NCBI GenBank assembly: GCA_022425325.1
Contig: JAKMFW010000015.1
Location: forward strand, 79,937 to 143,936
Direction: 5' to 3'
DNA from: Acidimicrobiales bacterium
Lineage (GTDB): Bacteria > Actinomycetota > Acidimicrobiia > Acidimicrobiales > Aldehydirespiratoraceae
Length of the DNA stretch: 64,000 bases
This document shows, piece after piece, positions 43,803 through 52,409 of this stretch. A program made the position numbers and the translations under genes. The stretch's first letter is position 1; every line of letters starts with the position of its first letter. Under the pieces are notes generated by a model that was not told where the DNA came from, did no database searches, and saw nothing but the letters and a program-made list of their open reading frames with translations.

Positions 43803-44566
43803 CACTCCAACTCGCCGCCATCCAACACGACATCGCCTGGGAGTCTCCGACAGAGACGATCGCCGCCGTCCGACCACTCGTGCTCAATGCCGCCGAGCAG
43901 GGCGCAACCCTGATCTCGCTCACCGAGATGTGGGCGTGCGGGTTCTCGATGAACACCGAGGTCGTCGCCGAGGCCCCCGACGGCCGCACTGCGACGACCA
44001 TGCACGAGCTTGCCGAGGAGACCGGCTGTTGGATCGCAGGCTCGTTTCCCGAACACACCCCCGGCCACGATCGACCGACCAACCGCTTCCTGCTCGCCGG
44101 GCCGAACGGCGAAGATCACCGGTATTCCAAGACCAAGCCGTTCTCGTTCGCCGGTGAGACCGACCACTACGACGGCGGCACGCCGGTCGAACCGGTCGTG
44201 ATCGACGGCGTTCGCATCACTCCGTTCATCTGTTACGACCTTCGCTTCACCGACCTCTTCTGGAATGCGGCGGCGGACACCGACCTGTATCTCGTTCCGG
44301 CCAACTGGCCCAGCGTGCGTCGTGAGCACTGGATGACCCTTCTGCGGGCCCGAGCGATCGAGAACCAGGCCTATGTGTGCGGTGTCAACCGTGTCGGCAC
44401 TGCGGGTGACGGCCTCGCCCACACCGGCGATTCGCGGATTTTCGACCCGCTCGGCGAACCGCTCGCCGAGGCGCCGCCCGGTTCGGTTCACACAATGCGG
44501 GCCACCATCGATCCGGCGAAGGTCGCCGAGGTGCGATCGACCTTCCGCTTCATGAACGACCGGTAG
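43799..44566 (+). CDS. Omega-amidase-like carbon-nitrogen hydrolase (Nit2/YafV type)
   Basis: A 255-residue nitrilase-superfamily amidase. The Glu-Lys-Cys triad is visible: Glu43 in ISLTEMWACGF, Lys111 in HRYSKTKPF, Cys145 in PFICYDLRF. The YDLRFxxLF sequence and partner transaminase favour omega-amidase, hydrolysing 2-oxoglutaramate or 2-oxosuccinamate. Start ATG overlaps the transaminase stop (ATGA), giving translational coupling. The stop lies 8 bases from the convergent sensor kinase gene. Confidence 0.9.
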   Translation: MTLQLAAIQHDIAWESPTETIAAVRPLVLNAAEQGATLISLTEMWACGFSMNTEVVAEAPDGRTATTMHELAEETGCWIAGSFPEHTPGHDRPTNRFLLAGPNGEDHRYSKTKPFSFAGETDHYDGGTPVEPVVIDGVRITPFICYDLRFTDLFWNAAADTDLYLVPANWPSVRREHWMTLLRARAIENQAYVCGVNRVGTAGDGLAHTGDSRIFDPLGEPLAEAPPGSVHTMRATIDPAKVAEVRSTFRFMNDR

Positions 44567-44573
44567 CGCGCCG

Positions 44574-45953
44574 TCAGTCGTCGACGGTCGGGAGCACGAA
44601 ACCGACGGCTGCGCCGCCCCCAGGCGCCTCGGTTGCCGAGACGGATCCGCCGTGGGCTTCAGCGACCTGTCGGACGATCGCGAGGCCGAGGCCGGAGCCC
44701 GGCATCGTGCGCGTTGCCTCGACTCGGTGGAACCGGTCGAAGACCCTGGATCGGTCGGCTTCCGGGATGCCGGGCCCGGCGTCGAGCACGGTGACGGCCC
44801 CGCCGTCGACGATCACCGTGATCGATGTGCCGTCGGGCGAGAACTTCGTCGCGTTCTCGACCAAGTTACGGATCGCCCGGGACACCGCCTGCGGGCGCGC
44901 TTCGATCACGGCTCGCCGTCGAACATCGAGTTCGATGGTGCGTTCGGTGCGGCGGGCCTGGCGTTCGACGATTGGCGCGGCGAGTTCGGCGAGTTCGATC
45001 GGCGCCAAGGCCTCGTCGGTGCGTACGTCGGTGGCGAGGTCGACCAACTCGGCGACGAGATCCCCGAGTTCGGCAATCTCGGCATGGATGTCGTCGATGA
45101 TCGCCGTGCGCGTCTCCTCGGGGATCTCCCGCTCGGAGCGCAACACGTCGGCGTTGGTCTGGAGGCTCGCCAACGGTGTGCGGAGTTCGTGGCTGGCGTC
45201 CATGACCAGGCGGTGTTGTTGACGTCGCGACGCCGACAACGCCTCGAGCATTGAGTTGAAGCTCCCGGCGAGCCGGCCGACCTCTGCGCCACCGGATCCG
45301 TCGACCGGCTGCTCCAGATCGCCCGTCTCGGCGACACGTTCGGCGGCATCGGTCAGTCGGCGGATCGGGGCGATCGTGCCGCCCGAGATGAACCACCCGG
45401 CTACCGCGGCCACCACGATGGCGACGACCGAGATGAACACGATGCGATCGGCGAGATCATCGAGCGACTGATCGATCTCGCCCAGCGGGCGGGCGAACTG
45501 CACGAAGACATCGTTCGCTGCGATCGTGGCGATCCGGGCCCGACCGCCGTCGACCGATCCATCGGAGAGCACCGGTACGTCTCCGCCCCGGGGGTAGTCG
45601 GTCGGTGCCAGATCTACCGAGAACGGGGTGCCGACGTTCAAGATCACCTCACCATTCGGCGCCACCACCCGGGAGAAGTTGTCCCGGGCCGTCTGGTCGA
45701 GGAACGACCGCGGACCCCGGCGCTCGACGAACCCTTCGGCGGCAGCGTCTTGCAGCGCGCTCCGAGTGAACGCCTCTCGGAATTGCGGACCGCTGACGAC
45801 GTTCACGAACCCGGCTGCTCGGCTCTGCAACTCGATGTCGACTTCCTCGACGAGTTCGCGTTCGGCCGCTGCGTAGACGCGCTGTCCCACCACGGCGACG
45901 ACGGCGGTGACGACGAGCACCACCACGAGCGTGACGCGGAGACGCAGGCCCAT
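44574..45953 (-). CDS. Sensor histidine kinase of OmpR-type two-component system
   Basis: A 459-residue membrane kinase. TM1 is residues 6-23, an extracytoplasmic sensor region of about 145 residues follows, TM2 is 171-190, HAMP 191-243, then the HisKA box MDASHELRTPLASL with phospho-His255, and HATPase motifs NLVENATKFSPDG (N box), VLDAGPGIPEADR (G1), FDRFHRVEATR (F) and GSGLGLAIVRQVAEAHGG (G2). All catalytic motifs are intact. Architecture resembles mycobacterial MprB/TcrY-type kinases. An in-frame GTG at 45959 overlaps the regulator stop as GTGA and is an equally good start. Confidence 0.92.
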   Translation of the reverse strand: MGLRLRVTLVVVLVVTAVVAVVGQRVYAAAERELVEEVDIELQSRAAGFVNVVSGPQFREAFTRSALQDAAAEGFVERRGPRSFLDQTARDNFSRVVAPNGEVILNVGTPFSVDLAPTDYPRGGDVPVLSDGSVDGGRARIATIAANDVFVQFARPLGEIDQSLDDLADRIVFISVVAIVVAAVAGWFISGGTIAPIRRLTDAAERVAETGDLEQPVDGSGGAEVGRLAGSFNSMLEALSASRRQQHRLVMDASHELRTPLASLQTNADVLRSEREIPEETRTAIIDDIHAEIAELGDLVAELVDLATDVRTDEALAPIELAELAAPIVERQARRTERTIELDVRRRAVIEARPQAVSRAIRNLVENATKFSPDGTSITVIVDGGAVTVLDAGPGIPEADRSRVFDRFHRVEATRTMPGSGLGLAIVRQVAEAHGGSVSATEAPGGGAAVGFVLPTVDD

Positions 45954-45955
45954 GG

Positions 45956-46636
45956 TCACGCGCCGCCTGCCCGGGCGACGTAGCCCATGCCCCGCACGGT
46001 GTGCAGCAGGCGGGTCGCGCCGTTGGCCTCGAGCTTCTTGCGGAGGTAGCCGACGTACACATCGAGGGTCTTCGAATCGGTCTCGAGCGCTCCGTCCCAG
46101 ACGGTGTCGTAGAGCTGATCGCGGCTCAGGACGACACCGGCGTTGCACACCAGCACTTCGAGTAGGTCGAACTCGGTGCGAGAGAGATCGAGTGCCCGAC
46201 CCTGCCGGGTCACCGACCGGCCGGCCAGGTCGATCCGCAGGTCGTCGAGGACGAGAAGATCGACGTCGTCGGGGGCGGCGCTGCGCAGGCGGGCTCGAAG
46301 CCGGGCAAGGAGTTCGTCGAGCGCGAACGGCTTCACGACATAGTCGTCGGCTCCGGCGTCGAGACCGGCGACTCGGTCGTGCACCTCGTGGCGGGCCGTC
46401 AGCATCAGCACCGGTGTGTCGTCGCCCTGCGCTCGCAGCCGACGACACACGCTCAGACCGTCGGCGTTCGGCATCGACACGTCGAGCAGAAGCAAGTCGG
46501 CGGGGCGGTCGGCATGGAGTTGGAGCGCGCTCGCCCCGTCGCCGGCGGTCGCGACCTCGTAGCCCTCGAGGGTGAGGGCCCGCTCGAGCGACGAGCGGAC
46601 TCGACGGTCGTCTTCGGCGATGAGGATCCGGTGCAC
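45956..46636 (-). CDS. OmpR-family response regulator
   Basis: A 226-residue regulator. The receiver domain has IAEDDRRVR, phospho-acceptor Asp52 (LLLLDVSMPNADG), Thr80 in MLTARHE and Lys102 in VVKPFALDEL. The C-terminal winged helix includes LSRTEFDLLEVLV, SRDQLYDTVWDG, SKTLDVYVGYLRKKL and TVRGMGYVAR. GTG 46636 follows GGAAAGG by 7 nt. Its stop overlaps the kinase start. Paired 11-base direct repeats lie upstream, of the size bound by OmpR-type dimers. Confidence 0.93.
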   Translation of the reverse strand: MHRILIAEDDRRVRSSLERALTLEGYEVATAGDGASALQLHADRPADLLLLDVSMPNADGLSVCRRLRAQGDDTPVLMLTARHEVHDRVAGLDAGADDYVVKPFALDELLARLRARLRSAAPDDVDLLVLDDLRIDLAGRSVTRQGRALDLSRTEFDLLEVLVCNAGVVLSRDQLYDTVWDGALETDSKTLDVYVGYLRKKLEANGATRLLHTVRGMGYVARAGGA

Positions 46637-46656
46637 GCTCGTACCTTTCCACGACT

Positions 46657-46673
46657 CGGTGAGAATTCCGTGA
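46657..46673. promoter_or_regulatory. Response-regulator box A (11-base direct repeat)
   Basis: CGGTGA (46657-46662) and CCGTGA (46668-46673) repeat with an 11-base period, 21 bases upstream of the response regulator start. OmpR-type regulators bind tandem half-sites of this spacing. Box B nearby has the same two half-sites. Confidence 0.5.
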
Positions 46674-46725
46674 GATGGGCCGCCATGGGGGCCGGGCGGG
46701 CAGATCCGTCGGGGTGGTCATCGTC

Positions 46726-46742
46726 CGGTGAACACACCGTGA
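46726..46742. promoter_or_regulatory. Response-regulator box B (11-base direct repeat)
   Basis: CGGTGA (46726-46731) and CCGTGA (46737-46742) repeat box A exactly in half-site sequence and period. Its end lies 29 bases before the surE -10 box (46772-46777), close to the -35 region, where an activator of surE would bind. Confidence 0.5.
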
Positions 46743-46784
46743 ACGAGTGCTCGTTCGTCCGCCCTTGCGCCTAGGGTCGCTCGC

Positions 46785-47609
46785 GTGCGAATTCTGGTGA
46801 CCAACGACGACGGCATCGACTCGATCGGCCTCCATGTGCTGGCCCGGGCGATGAAGCCCTTCGGTGAGGTGGTGATCGCCGCCCCCAACACCGAGTACTC
46901 CGGCTACGGCGCTGCGCTGGGCACGCTCCACAACATGAAGCCCGATGTCCGCAAGGAGTACGTCGAGGGAATCGACGAGGCGTGGTCGATCAGTGCGCCG
47001 CCGGCGCTGTGCGCCATGTTCGGGCGCCTCGGTGTGTTCGGCGCCATCGATCTCGTCGTCTCCGGCATCAACCCGGGAGCCAATGTCGGCCGCGCCGTCT
47101 ACCACTCGGGCACCGTCGGGGCCTGCCTCACTGCGCGCAACGGCGGGATCTCCGGCGTCGCCGTCTCACAGTCGGTCGATGCATTCGGCGTCGAAGGGCA
47201 GGGCTGGGAAGAAGCGCTCGGCAGTCAGGTCTGGCAAGGGGCCGGCGATGTCGCCGCCATCGCCGTCGGCGCCCTCATCCAGGACATGCCCGATGAGCCG
47301 ATCGTGCTCAACATCAATGTGCCCAACCGTCCCGCCGAGGACATGGCGGGCTGGAAGCGCACCGATGTCGGTCACGCGCCGCCTCGGGGTCTGGCCACGG
47401 CGAAACTCGAACCGAAGCCCGGCGCTCACGACACGTACCACGTCGAGATGGAGTGGGGCGATGCCATCCAGATCCCCGAATCCGACGATGGCGGGGCGGT
47501 GATGGCCGGCTACGCCTCACTCACCTGGTTGGGCCGTCTCGAAGGCCTCACGCCTCATCACCCGACCATGCTCGCCACCGAACGGGCGATGGACGAGTTC
47601 TACCGGTGA
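46785..47609 (+). CDS. surE: 5'/3'-nucleotidase SurE
   Basis: A 274-residue SurE. Metal ligands are Asp8-Asp9 in LVTNDDGIDSIG, Ser39 in PNTEYSG and Asn96 in VSGINPGANVG, followed by YHSGTVGA. It is a divalent-metal phosphatase acting on nucleoside monophosphates, often stress-linked. GTG 46785 lies 7 nt after TAGGGT (46772-46777), a leaderless arrangement. It is divergent from the two-component operon, sharing a 148-bp region with two direct-repeat boxes. Confidence 0.92.
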   Translation: MRILVTNDDGIDSIGLHVLARAMKPFGEVVIAAPNTEYSGYGAALGTLHNMKPDVRKEYVEGIDEAWSISAPPALCAMFGRLGVFGAIDLVVSGINPGANVGRAVYHSGTVGACLTARNGGISGVAVSQSVDAFGVEGQGWEEALGSQVWQGAGDVAAIAVGALIQDMPDEPIVLNINVPNRPAEDMAGWKRTDVGHAPPRGLATAKLEPKPGAHDTYHVEMEWGDAIQIPESDDGGAVMAGYASLTWLGRLEGLTPHHPTMLATERAMDEFYR

Positions 47610-47625
47610 CCGGTCGGGGCACTCG

Positions 47626-47647
47626 ACGCGGAGGACGGCATCCGCGT
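47626..47647 (+). terminator. Possible terminator hairpin after surE
   Basis: ACGCGGA (47626-47632) pairs perfectly with TCCGCGT (47641-47647) around an 8-nt loop, 16 nt after the surE stop and just before the -10 box of the ABC-F gene. There is no T tract, so it could also be incidental. Confidence 0.4.
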
Positions 47648-47665
47648 TCGTAGCCTGAGGCGGTC

Positions 47666-49618
47666 ATGCTCACCGCGTCGGGCCTCGCCCGCTCCTACGG
47701 ACCCCGCGACCTGTTCGCCGATGTCACCCTGCAGTTGTCTGCGGGGCGACGCATCGCGCTCGTCGGCGGCAACGGCACGGGCAAGACGTCGCTGATCGAG
47801 ATCCTCGTCGGCGATGCCGAACCCGATCGGGGCTCGATCACCAAACCCAAGGACATGACCCTCGGCTACCTGCCGCAGGATCTCGTCGACACCGCCACTG
47901 GTTCGGTGCTCGAAGAGGTGTTGGCCGGCGCCGGCGAGATGGCCGACCTGACCGAGGAACTCCATCGGCTCGAAGCTGCGATCTCCGACCCGGATGCTGC
48001 GACGGACGCCGACGCCTACGACACGCTGCTCGCCCAGTACGGCCAGGTCCAGAGCCAGTACGAGTCGATGGGCGGCTACGCGCTCGAGGCCGACGCCCGC
48101 AAGGTTCTCGCCGGTCTCGGATTCAAGGACACCGACGGCGATCGTCCCGTCCAAGAACTCTCGGGTGGTTGGCGCATGCGCGTGGCGCTGGCCCGCCTGC
48201 TCCTCGCCAAACCCGACGTGTTGATCCTCGACGAGCCGACCAACCACCTCGATGTCGACTCGGTCGCCTGGCTTGAGCAGCAACTCGCCGCCTGGCCCGG
48301 TGCCCTTCTCTTCGTTTCCCACGACCGCGACTTCATCGATGCGGTCGCCGATCGGGTCATCGAACTCGCCGAGGGCACCGCCCTCGAATACGTCGGCGGC
48401 TTCGCCGAGTTCGTCGTCCAGCGAGAAGAACGCCTGGAACGCATCGAGGCAGCGGCGGCTCGACAGGCCCGCGAAATTGCCAAAGTCGAGCAGTTCATCG
48501 ACCGCTTCCGGTACAAGGCCACGAAGGCCCGTCAGGTGCAGAGCCGCATCAAGACCATCGAGAAGCTTGAGCAGATCAAGGTGCCCGAGCGCAAGGAACT
48601 CGTCGCCAAGTTCGCGTTCCCCGAACCGCCCCGGTCGTCGCGGGTGATCGCCGAATTCAACGATGCCACCGTCGGCTACGGCGACATCCCCGTCGTGTCG
48701 GGTGTGTCACTCGCCGTTGAACGCGGCCAGGTCGTCGCCCTCGTCGGTCCGAACGGCGCCGGCAAGACCACGCTGCTGAAGCTGATCCTCGGGGAACTCG
48801 AGGCCAGTGCCGGCACCGCCGAGCTCGGCAACAATGTCAAGATCGCCACCTTTCATCAGCACCAGGCCGACGAACTCGATCTGGACAAAGCCGTGGTCGC
48901 GGCATTCTCCGGCGGCATCGATCCCGGCAAGCGCAACCTGCGGACTGTGCTCGGCAGCTTCGGCTTCCCCGGTGACGCCGCCGACCGGATGGTGCGCGAC
49001 CTTTCCGGTGGCGAACGCACGCGCCTCGCGCTCGCACGCACGATGATCGAACCGGTGAACCTGCTCGTGCTCGACGAGCCCACCAACCATCTCGACCTGC
49101 CGAGTTGCGATGTGCTCGAGGACGCGCTCACCGCCTACCCCGGCACCGTCCTCCTCGTCACCCACGACCGCCATCTGATCCGCAATGTCAGCGACGCGAT
49201 CATCGACGTCCGCAATGGCGGCGCGACCTGGTACGACGGCGTGCCCGAGGAGATCCTCACGCCCGCCGACCCGTCCAAGGTGGCGGCGGCCGGCACCAGC
49301 CTTTCCCGCGCCGGCACGGGCGGCGAGCGTCGCACCGCCGACTCGGAGGCCGGCAGCGGTCGGAAGACCGCCCGCCAAGCGTCGGCCAAGGCCCGCCAGA
49401 ACACGAACGAACTCCGCAAACGGGTGCAGAAGCTCGAGCGGGCACTCGAGAAGGCCGAGGCCGAGGTCGCCGAACTCCAGGCCCAGCTCGCCGATCCCGA
49501 CATCTACGACCGGCCCGAAGAGGTTCACCGTCTCGCCACCTTCCACGACGCCGCCAAGGACAGGGCCGTCGCACTGATGGACGAGTGGGAACACGCCGCC
49601 GAGGAACTCGAGGGCTGA
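47666..49618 (+). CDS. ABC-F family ATPase (Uup/Ttd-like)
   Basis: A 650-residue soluble protein with two ABC domains. Domain 1 has Walker A VGGNGTGKTSL, signature LSGGWRMRVALARLL and Walker B VLILDEPTNHLDVD. A charged linker (about 255-310) separates it from domain 2 with VGPNGAGKTTLL, DLSGGERTRLALARTM and LLVLDEPTNHLDLP. The C-terminus (about 565-645) is a coiled coil (RKRVQKLERALEKAEAEVAEL). ABC-F proteins act on ribosomes; this C-terminal coil is Uup-like. TAGCCT (47651-47656) lies 9 nt before the ATG. Confidence 0.92.
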   Translation: MLTASGLARSYGPRDLFADVTLQLSAGRRIALVGGNGTGKTSLIEILVGDAEPDRGSITKPKDMTLGYLPQDLVDTATGSVLEEVLAGAGEMADLTEELHRLEAAISDPDAATDADAYDTLLAQYGQVQSQYESMGGYALEADARKVLAGLGFKDTDGDRPVQELSGGWRMRVALARLLLAKPDVLILDEPTNHLDVDSVAWLEQQLAAWPGALLFVSHDRDFIDAVADRVIELAEGTALEYVGGFAEFVVQREERLERIEAAAARQAREIAKVEQFIDRFRYKATKARQVQSRIKTIEKLEQIKVPERKELVAKFAFPEPPRSSRVIAEFNDATVGYGDIPVVSGVSLAVERGQVVALVGPNGAGKTTLLKLILGELEASAGTAELGNNVKIATFHQHQADELDLDKAVVAAFSGGIDPGKRNLRTVLGSFGFPGDAADRMVRDLSGGERTRLALARTMIEPVNLLVLDEPTNHLDLPSCDVLEDALTAYPGTVLLVTHDRHLIRNVSDAIIDVRNGGATWYDGVPEEILTPADPSKVAAAGTSLSRAGTGGERRTADSEAGSGRKTARQASAKARQNTNELRKRVQKLERALEKAEAEVAELQAQLADPDIYDRPEEVHRLATFHDAAKDRAVALMDEWEHAAEELEG

Positions 49619-49636
49619 TCTGCCTAGGCTCGCCCG

Positions 49637-50530
49637 ATGGCACAGGTCACGCTTCCCTCTGGCATCACGATCGAGTACGAACGGCGCGGGTCAGGCGAGC
49701 CGCTCCTCTTGGTGATGGGGCTTGCGGGTCAACTGATCGACTGGCCGGCCGAGTTCGTCGACCGACTGGTCGAAGCCGGCTTCGAGGTCGTCCTCTACGA
49801 CAACCGTGATGTCGGCTTGTCGACCAAGACCGACTGGGAGCCGCCGTCGACTCGCAAGACAGTCGTTTCGATGCTGATGCGGCGTCCGGTCAAGGGCGTC
49901 GGGTACACGGTCGACGACATGGCCGACGACGGCGCAGGCCTGATGGACGCCCTCGGTTTCGAGTCGATGCACGTCGTGGGCATGTCGATGGGCGGCATGA
50001 TCAGCCAGGCACTGACGATCAACCATCCGGCCAAGGTCCGTTCGCTGTGTTCGGTGATGTCGAACACCGGCGACCGTCGCAACGGCGGGATCTCCCTGAA
50101 GCTCATCCGGGCGATGGGTCTCCCGAAGCCGCCAGGCTCGAAGGAGGCCGCCGTCGAGGATTCGCTCGCCCTGTGGCGCCACATTTCCGGCGACCACTTC
50201 GACGCCGACGAGACCCGTCAGCGCGCCGAGGCGGGCTTGGAACGCTCGTGGTGCCCCGAAGGCGTGATGCGTCAGGCTGCAGCGATCGGCGGAAGCGACG
50301 ACCGCACCGCCGGCCTTCGCAAGGTCACGGTGCCCTCCCTGGTGATCCACGGGCTCAAAGATCTTCTCGTCGCACCGTCGGGCGGCACGGCGACGGCGGC
50401 GGCGATCCCCGGTTCTCGGCTCCTCATGTTCCCCGACATGGGCCACAACCTGCCCGAGCCTCGTCAAGATGAGATGGTCGCCGCGATCGTGCGCAACACG
50501 TTGCGTTCGTCGGTCGGCGACGGTGTCTGA
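49637..50530 (+). CDS. Alpha/beta hydrolase
   Basis: A 297-residue alpha/beta hydrolase with LLLVMGLAGQLIDW at the oxyanion loop, YDNRDVGLSTKT, nucleophile Ser117 in VVGMSMGGMISQ, the acid in VIHGLKDLLVAPSGG and His in FPDMGHNLPEPR. Sequences of this shape (MGLAGQ, DNRDVGLS) are common actinobacterial esterases or epoxide-hydrolase relatives with unknown substrates. TAGGCT (49625-49630) lies 6 nt before the ATG. Confidence 0.88.
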   Translation: MAQVTLPSGITIEYERRGSGEPLLLVMGLAGQLIDWPAEFVDRLVEAGFEVVLYDNRDVGLSTKTDWEPPSTRKTVVSMLMRRPVKGVGYTVDDMADDGAGLMDALGFESMHVVGMSMGGMISQALTINHPAKVRSLCSVMSNTGDRRNGGISLKLIRAMGLPKPPGSKEAAVEDSLALWRHISGDHFDADETRQRAEAGLERSWCPEGVMRQAAAIGGSDDRTAGLRKVTVPSLVIHGLKDLLVAPSGGTATAAAIPGSRLLMFPDMGHNLPEPRQDEMVAAIVRNTLRSSVGDGV

Positions 50531-50550
50531 TCGACCGACGTTCCTCGACG

Positions 50551-51447
50551 TCAGATCGCCGGTTCGGTCGCCTCGCTCCCCCGCATTCGTCGCACTCGGG
50601 CGACACCTTCGGCGGCGAACACGATCAAGCCGAACCAGATGATCGAGTAGCCGGCGACCTGGCCACCGGACCAGTCCTCGTCGTAGGCGAGCACCCCGAG
50701 CAGGAACTGCAGGGTCGGGGTGATGTACTGCAGGACCCCGACGGTCCACAACGGGATCTGTCGGGCGGCGAACGCGAACAGCAGCAGTGGGGTCGAGGTC
50801 ATCAGCCCGGCACCTGCGACCCAGATCCAGCCGGGCACACCGTCGACGGCGTGGACCCCGTCGCCGCCGGCGGTCAGCACGACCATGGCGACGATTCCGA
50901 TCGGCACCATCACGGCGACTTCGATGCTGAGCCCGTCGAGCGATTCGACCGGCGCCGTCTTGCGGATCAGGCCGTACAGGGCGAACGTCACGGCAAGGAA
51001 GAGCGAGATCCACGGCAGCGACCCGAGATCGACCGACAGCCACGCCACCCCGGCTGCGGCGATCACGATCGCCACCCACTGGCCGCGCCGGAGGTGTTCG
51101 CCGAGCACCGTGACGCCGAGGACCACACTCACGAGCGGGTTGAGGAAATAGCCGAGGCTCGCTTCGAGGACCCGGTCACTGTTCACCGCCCAGATGAAGC
51201 CGAGCCAGTTCGACGACAGGAGCACCGCCGAGACGAGCATGGCTCGCTTCACGCCGGGCACCGCCAAAGCGGCCCGGGCGGCGGTTGCTCGGTCGCGCAC
51301 GATCTGGATCGCCGCCAAGAGCAGGAAGGTCGACAGCACCCGGAAGGTCAAGATGTCGACAGAGGAGCCCTGACCGAGCCGCCAGAAGATCGGCGAGAGG
51401 CCCCACAGCACGTACGCCGTCAGGCCGATGGCGATCCCCCGGTTCAT
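50551..51447 (-). CDS. rarD: RarD-type EamA permease
   Basis: A 298-residue membrane protein of about 10 hydrophobic segments in two EamA halves. The RarD signatures are YVLWGLSPIFWRLG, LLSSNWLGFIWAVNSDRVLEASLGYFLNPL, and the second half GVLQYITPTLQFLLGVLAYDE. RarD was named for chloramphenicol sensitivity in Pseudomonas; the transported substrate is not established. TAGCGT (51459-51454) lies 6 nt before the ATG. Gene order relative to neighbours gives no further clue. Confidence 0.88.
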   Translation of the reverse strand: MNRGIAIGLTAYVLWGLSPIFWRLGQGSSVDILTFRVLSTFLLLAAIQIVRDRATAARAALAVPGVKRAMLVSAVLLSSNWLGFIWAVNSDRVLEASLGYFLNPLVSVVLGVTVLGEHLRRGQWVAIVIAAAGVAWLSVDLGSLPWISLFLAVTFALYGLIRKTAPVESLDGLSIEVAVMVPIGIVAMVVLTAGGDGVHAVDGVPGWIWVAGAGLMTSTPLLLFAFAARQIPLWTVGVLQYITPTLQFLLGVLAYDEDWSGGQVAGYSIIWFGLIVFAAEGVARVRRMRGSEATEPAI

Positions 51448-51488
51448 CCGGGCACGCTACCTCCGGGGTGACGTGACACACTGAGGCC

Positions 51489-51737
51489 ATGGCCACCGAG
51501 CTCGTCACCGCCCCGACCGAGGAGACCGTCACCAACCCGGTGACCGACGATGGTGAGCACGACCGATTCGCTCACTATGTCCGCAAGTCCGACGCCACGC
51601 GGGCGACGGTGGAGGGGGTTCCGGTCCGTGCGTTGTGCGGCAAGGTCTGGGTGCCGAGCCGCGATCCGTCGAAGTATCCGGTCTGCCCCGAGTGCGCCAA
51701 GATCCGCGATCGGCTCCTCAACCGCAGCAACAACTGA
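51489..51737 (+). CDS. DUF3039 family small zinc-ribbon-like protein
   Basis: An 82-residue actinobacterial DUF3039 protein. It has an N-terminal acidic stretch, then DRFAHYVRK, VRALCGKVWVPSRDP and YPVCPECAKIRDRL. His29, Cys50, Cys66 and Cys69 could bind one zinc. The function is unknown. A CACACT box (51477-51482) lies 6 nt before the ATG. It is divergent from rarD. Confidence 0.87.
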   Translation: MATELVTAPTEETVTNPVTDDGEHDRFAHYVRKSDATRATVEGVPVRALCGKVWVPSRDPSKYPVCPECAKIRDRLLNRSNN

Positions 51738-51865
51738 GCCGACATCCGTCGCCTCGCCGGCAGGCGATCGGATCCGGTGGCCAGGCGTGCGATCGGTGTC
51801 CGTCGGTGCGAGACTCTCGGTGAGCCACCGAACCCGGGGGGTCACCGTCCACTGAGGGGCACGAA

Positions 51866-52312
51866 GTGAAGGTCGCTGTCGTCTACGAATCCCGCACGGG
51901 GCACACCGCCGAACTTGCCGAGCTGATCGGTGCCGCTGCCCAGGAACTCGGTCACGAGGTCGGGGTCTTCCCGACCGGAAAGATCAATCTCGACTATCTG
52001 GGCGACGCCGACATGGTGTTCCTCGGTTCGTGGTGCCACGGCATCTTCGTGATGGGCCAGCACCCGGGCGATGGCGGCAAGCTGCTCGCGATGCCGGGCG
52101 TATGGGGGAAGCCGGTCGCCGGGTTCATCTCCTATCTGCTCGCTCCGGGCAAGGTGCTCGACAAGATGGCCGATGTCGCCGAGATCCTCGGCGGTGAGTG
52201 GATCGGCGGCCGCAACTTCAAGCAGACCAACAAGACCGACGGTCTCGCCGGCTTCGTGGTCGCCGCACTCGACGCAGCCGAGGAACGGCTCGGCGCCGCT
52301 GCCGAGGCCTGA
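51866..52312 (+). CDS. Flavodoxin-like protein
   Basis: A 148-residue flavodoxin fold with the FMN phosphate loop YESRTGHTAELAEL (8-21), a second loop VFLGSWCHGIFV and VAGFISYLLAPGKV. It may shuttle electrons or act as an NAD(P)H quinone or flavin oxidoreductase. GAGGGG lies about 7 nt upstream of GTG 51866. The P450 at 37292 needs an electron donor, but nothing in position links the two. Confidence 0.82.
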   Translation: MKVAVVYESRTGHTAELAELIGAAAQELGHEVGVFPTGKINLDYLGDADMVFLGSWCHGIFVMGQHPGDGGKLLAMPGVWGKPVAGFISYLLAPGKVLDKMADVAEILGGEWIGGRNFKQTNKTDGLAGFVVAALDAAEERLGAAAEA

Positions 52313-52376
52313 GTCGACGAGTCGTCTGTTTCAGAATCATGACGATCGGGAACCAACCCGTGAACTCGGACGTCTT

Positions 52377-52409
52377 GTGGGGGAACCTTTCCGTTGAGAA
52401 CTCCCCCAT
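52377..52409 (+). promoter_or_regulatory. Hairpin overlapping a start codon
   Basis: GTGGGGGA (52377-52384) can pair with TCCCCCAT (52402-52409) with one G-U pair around a 17-nt loop, covering the A and U of the AUG at 52408. In RNA this would hide the start codon of the peptidoglycan-binding gene. Confidence 0.3.

Noticed and set aside
44574-47105. 843-codon minus frame covering the kinase and more
   Set aside because: The part upstream of 45959 lies in another frame across the response regulator and antisense to surE; the kinase starts at 45953 or 45959.
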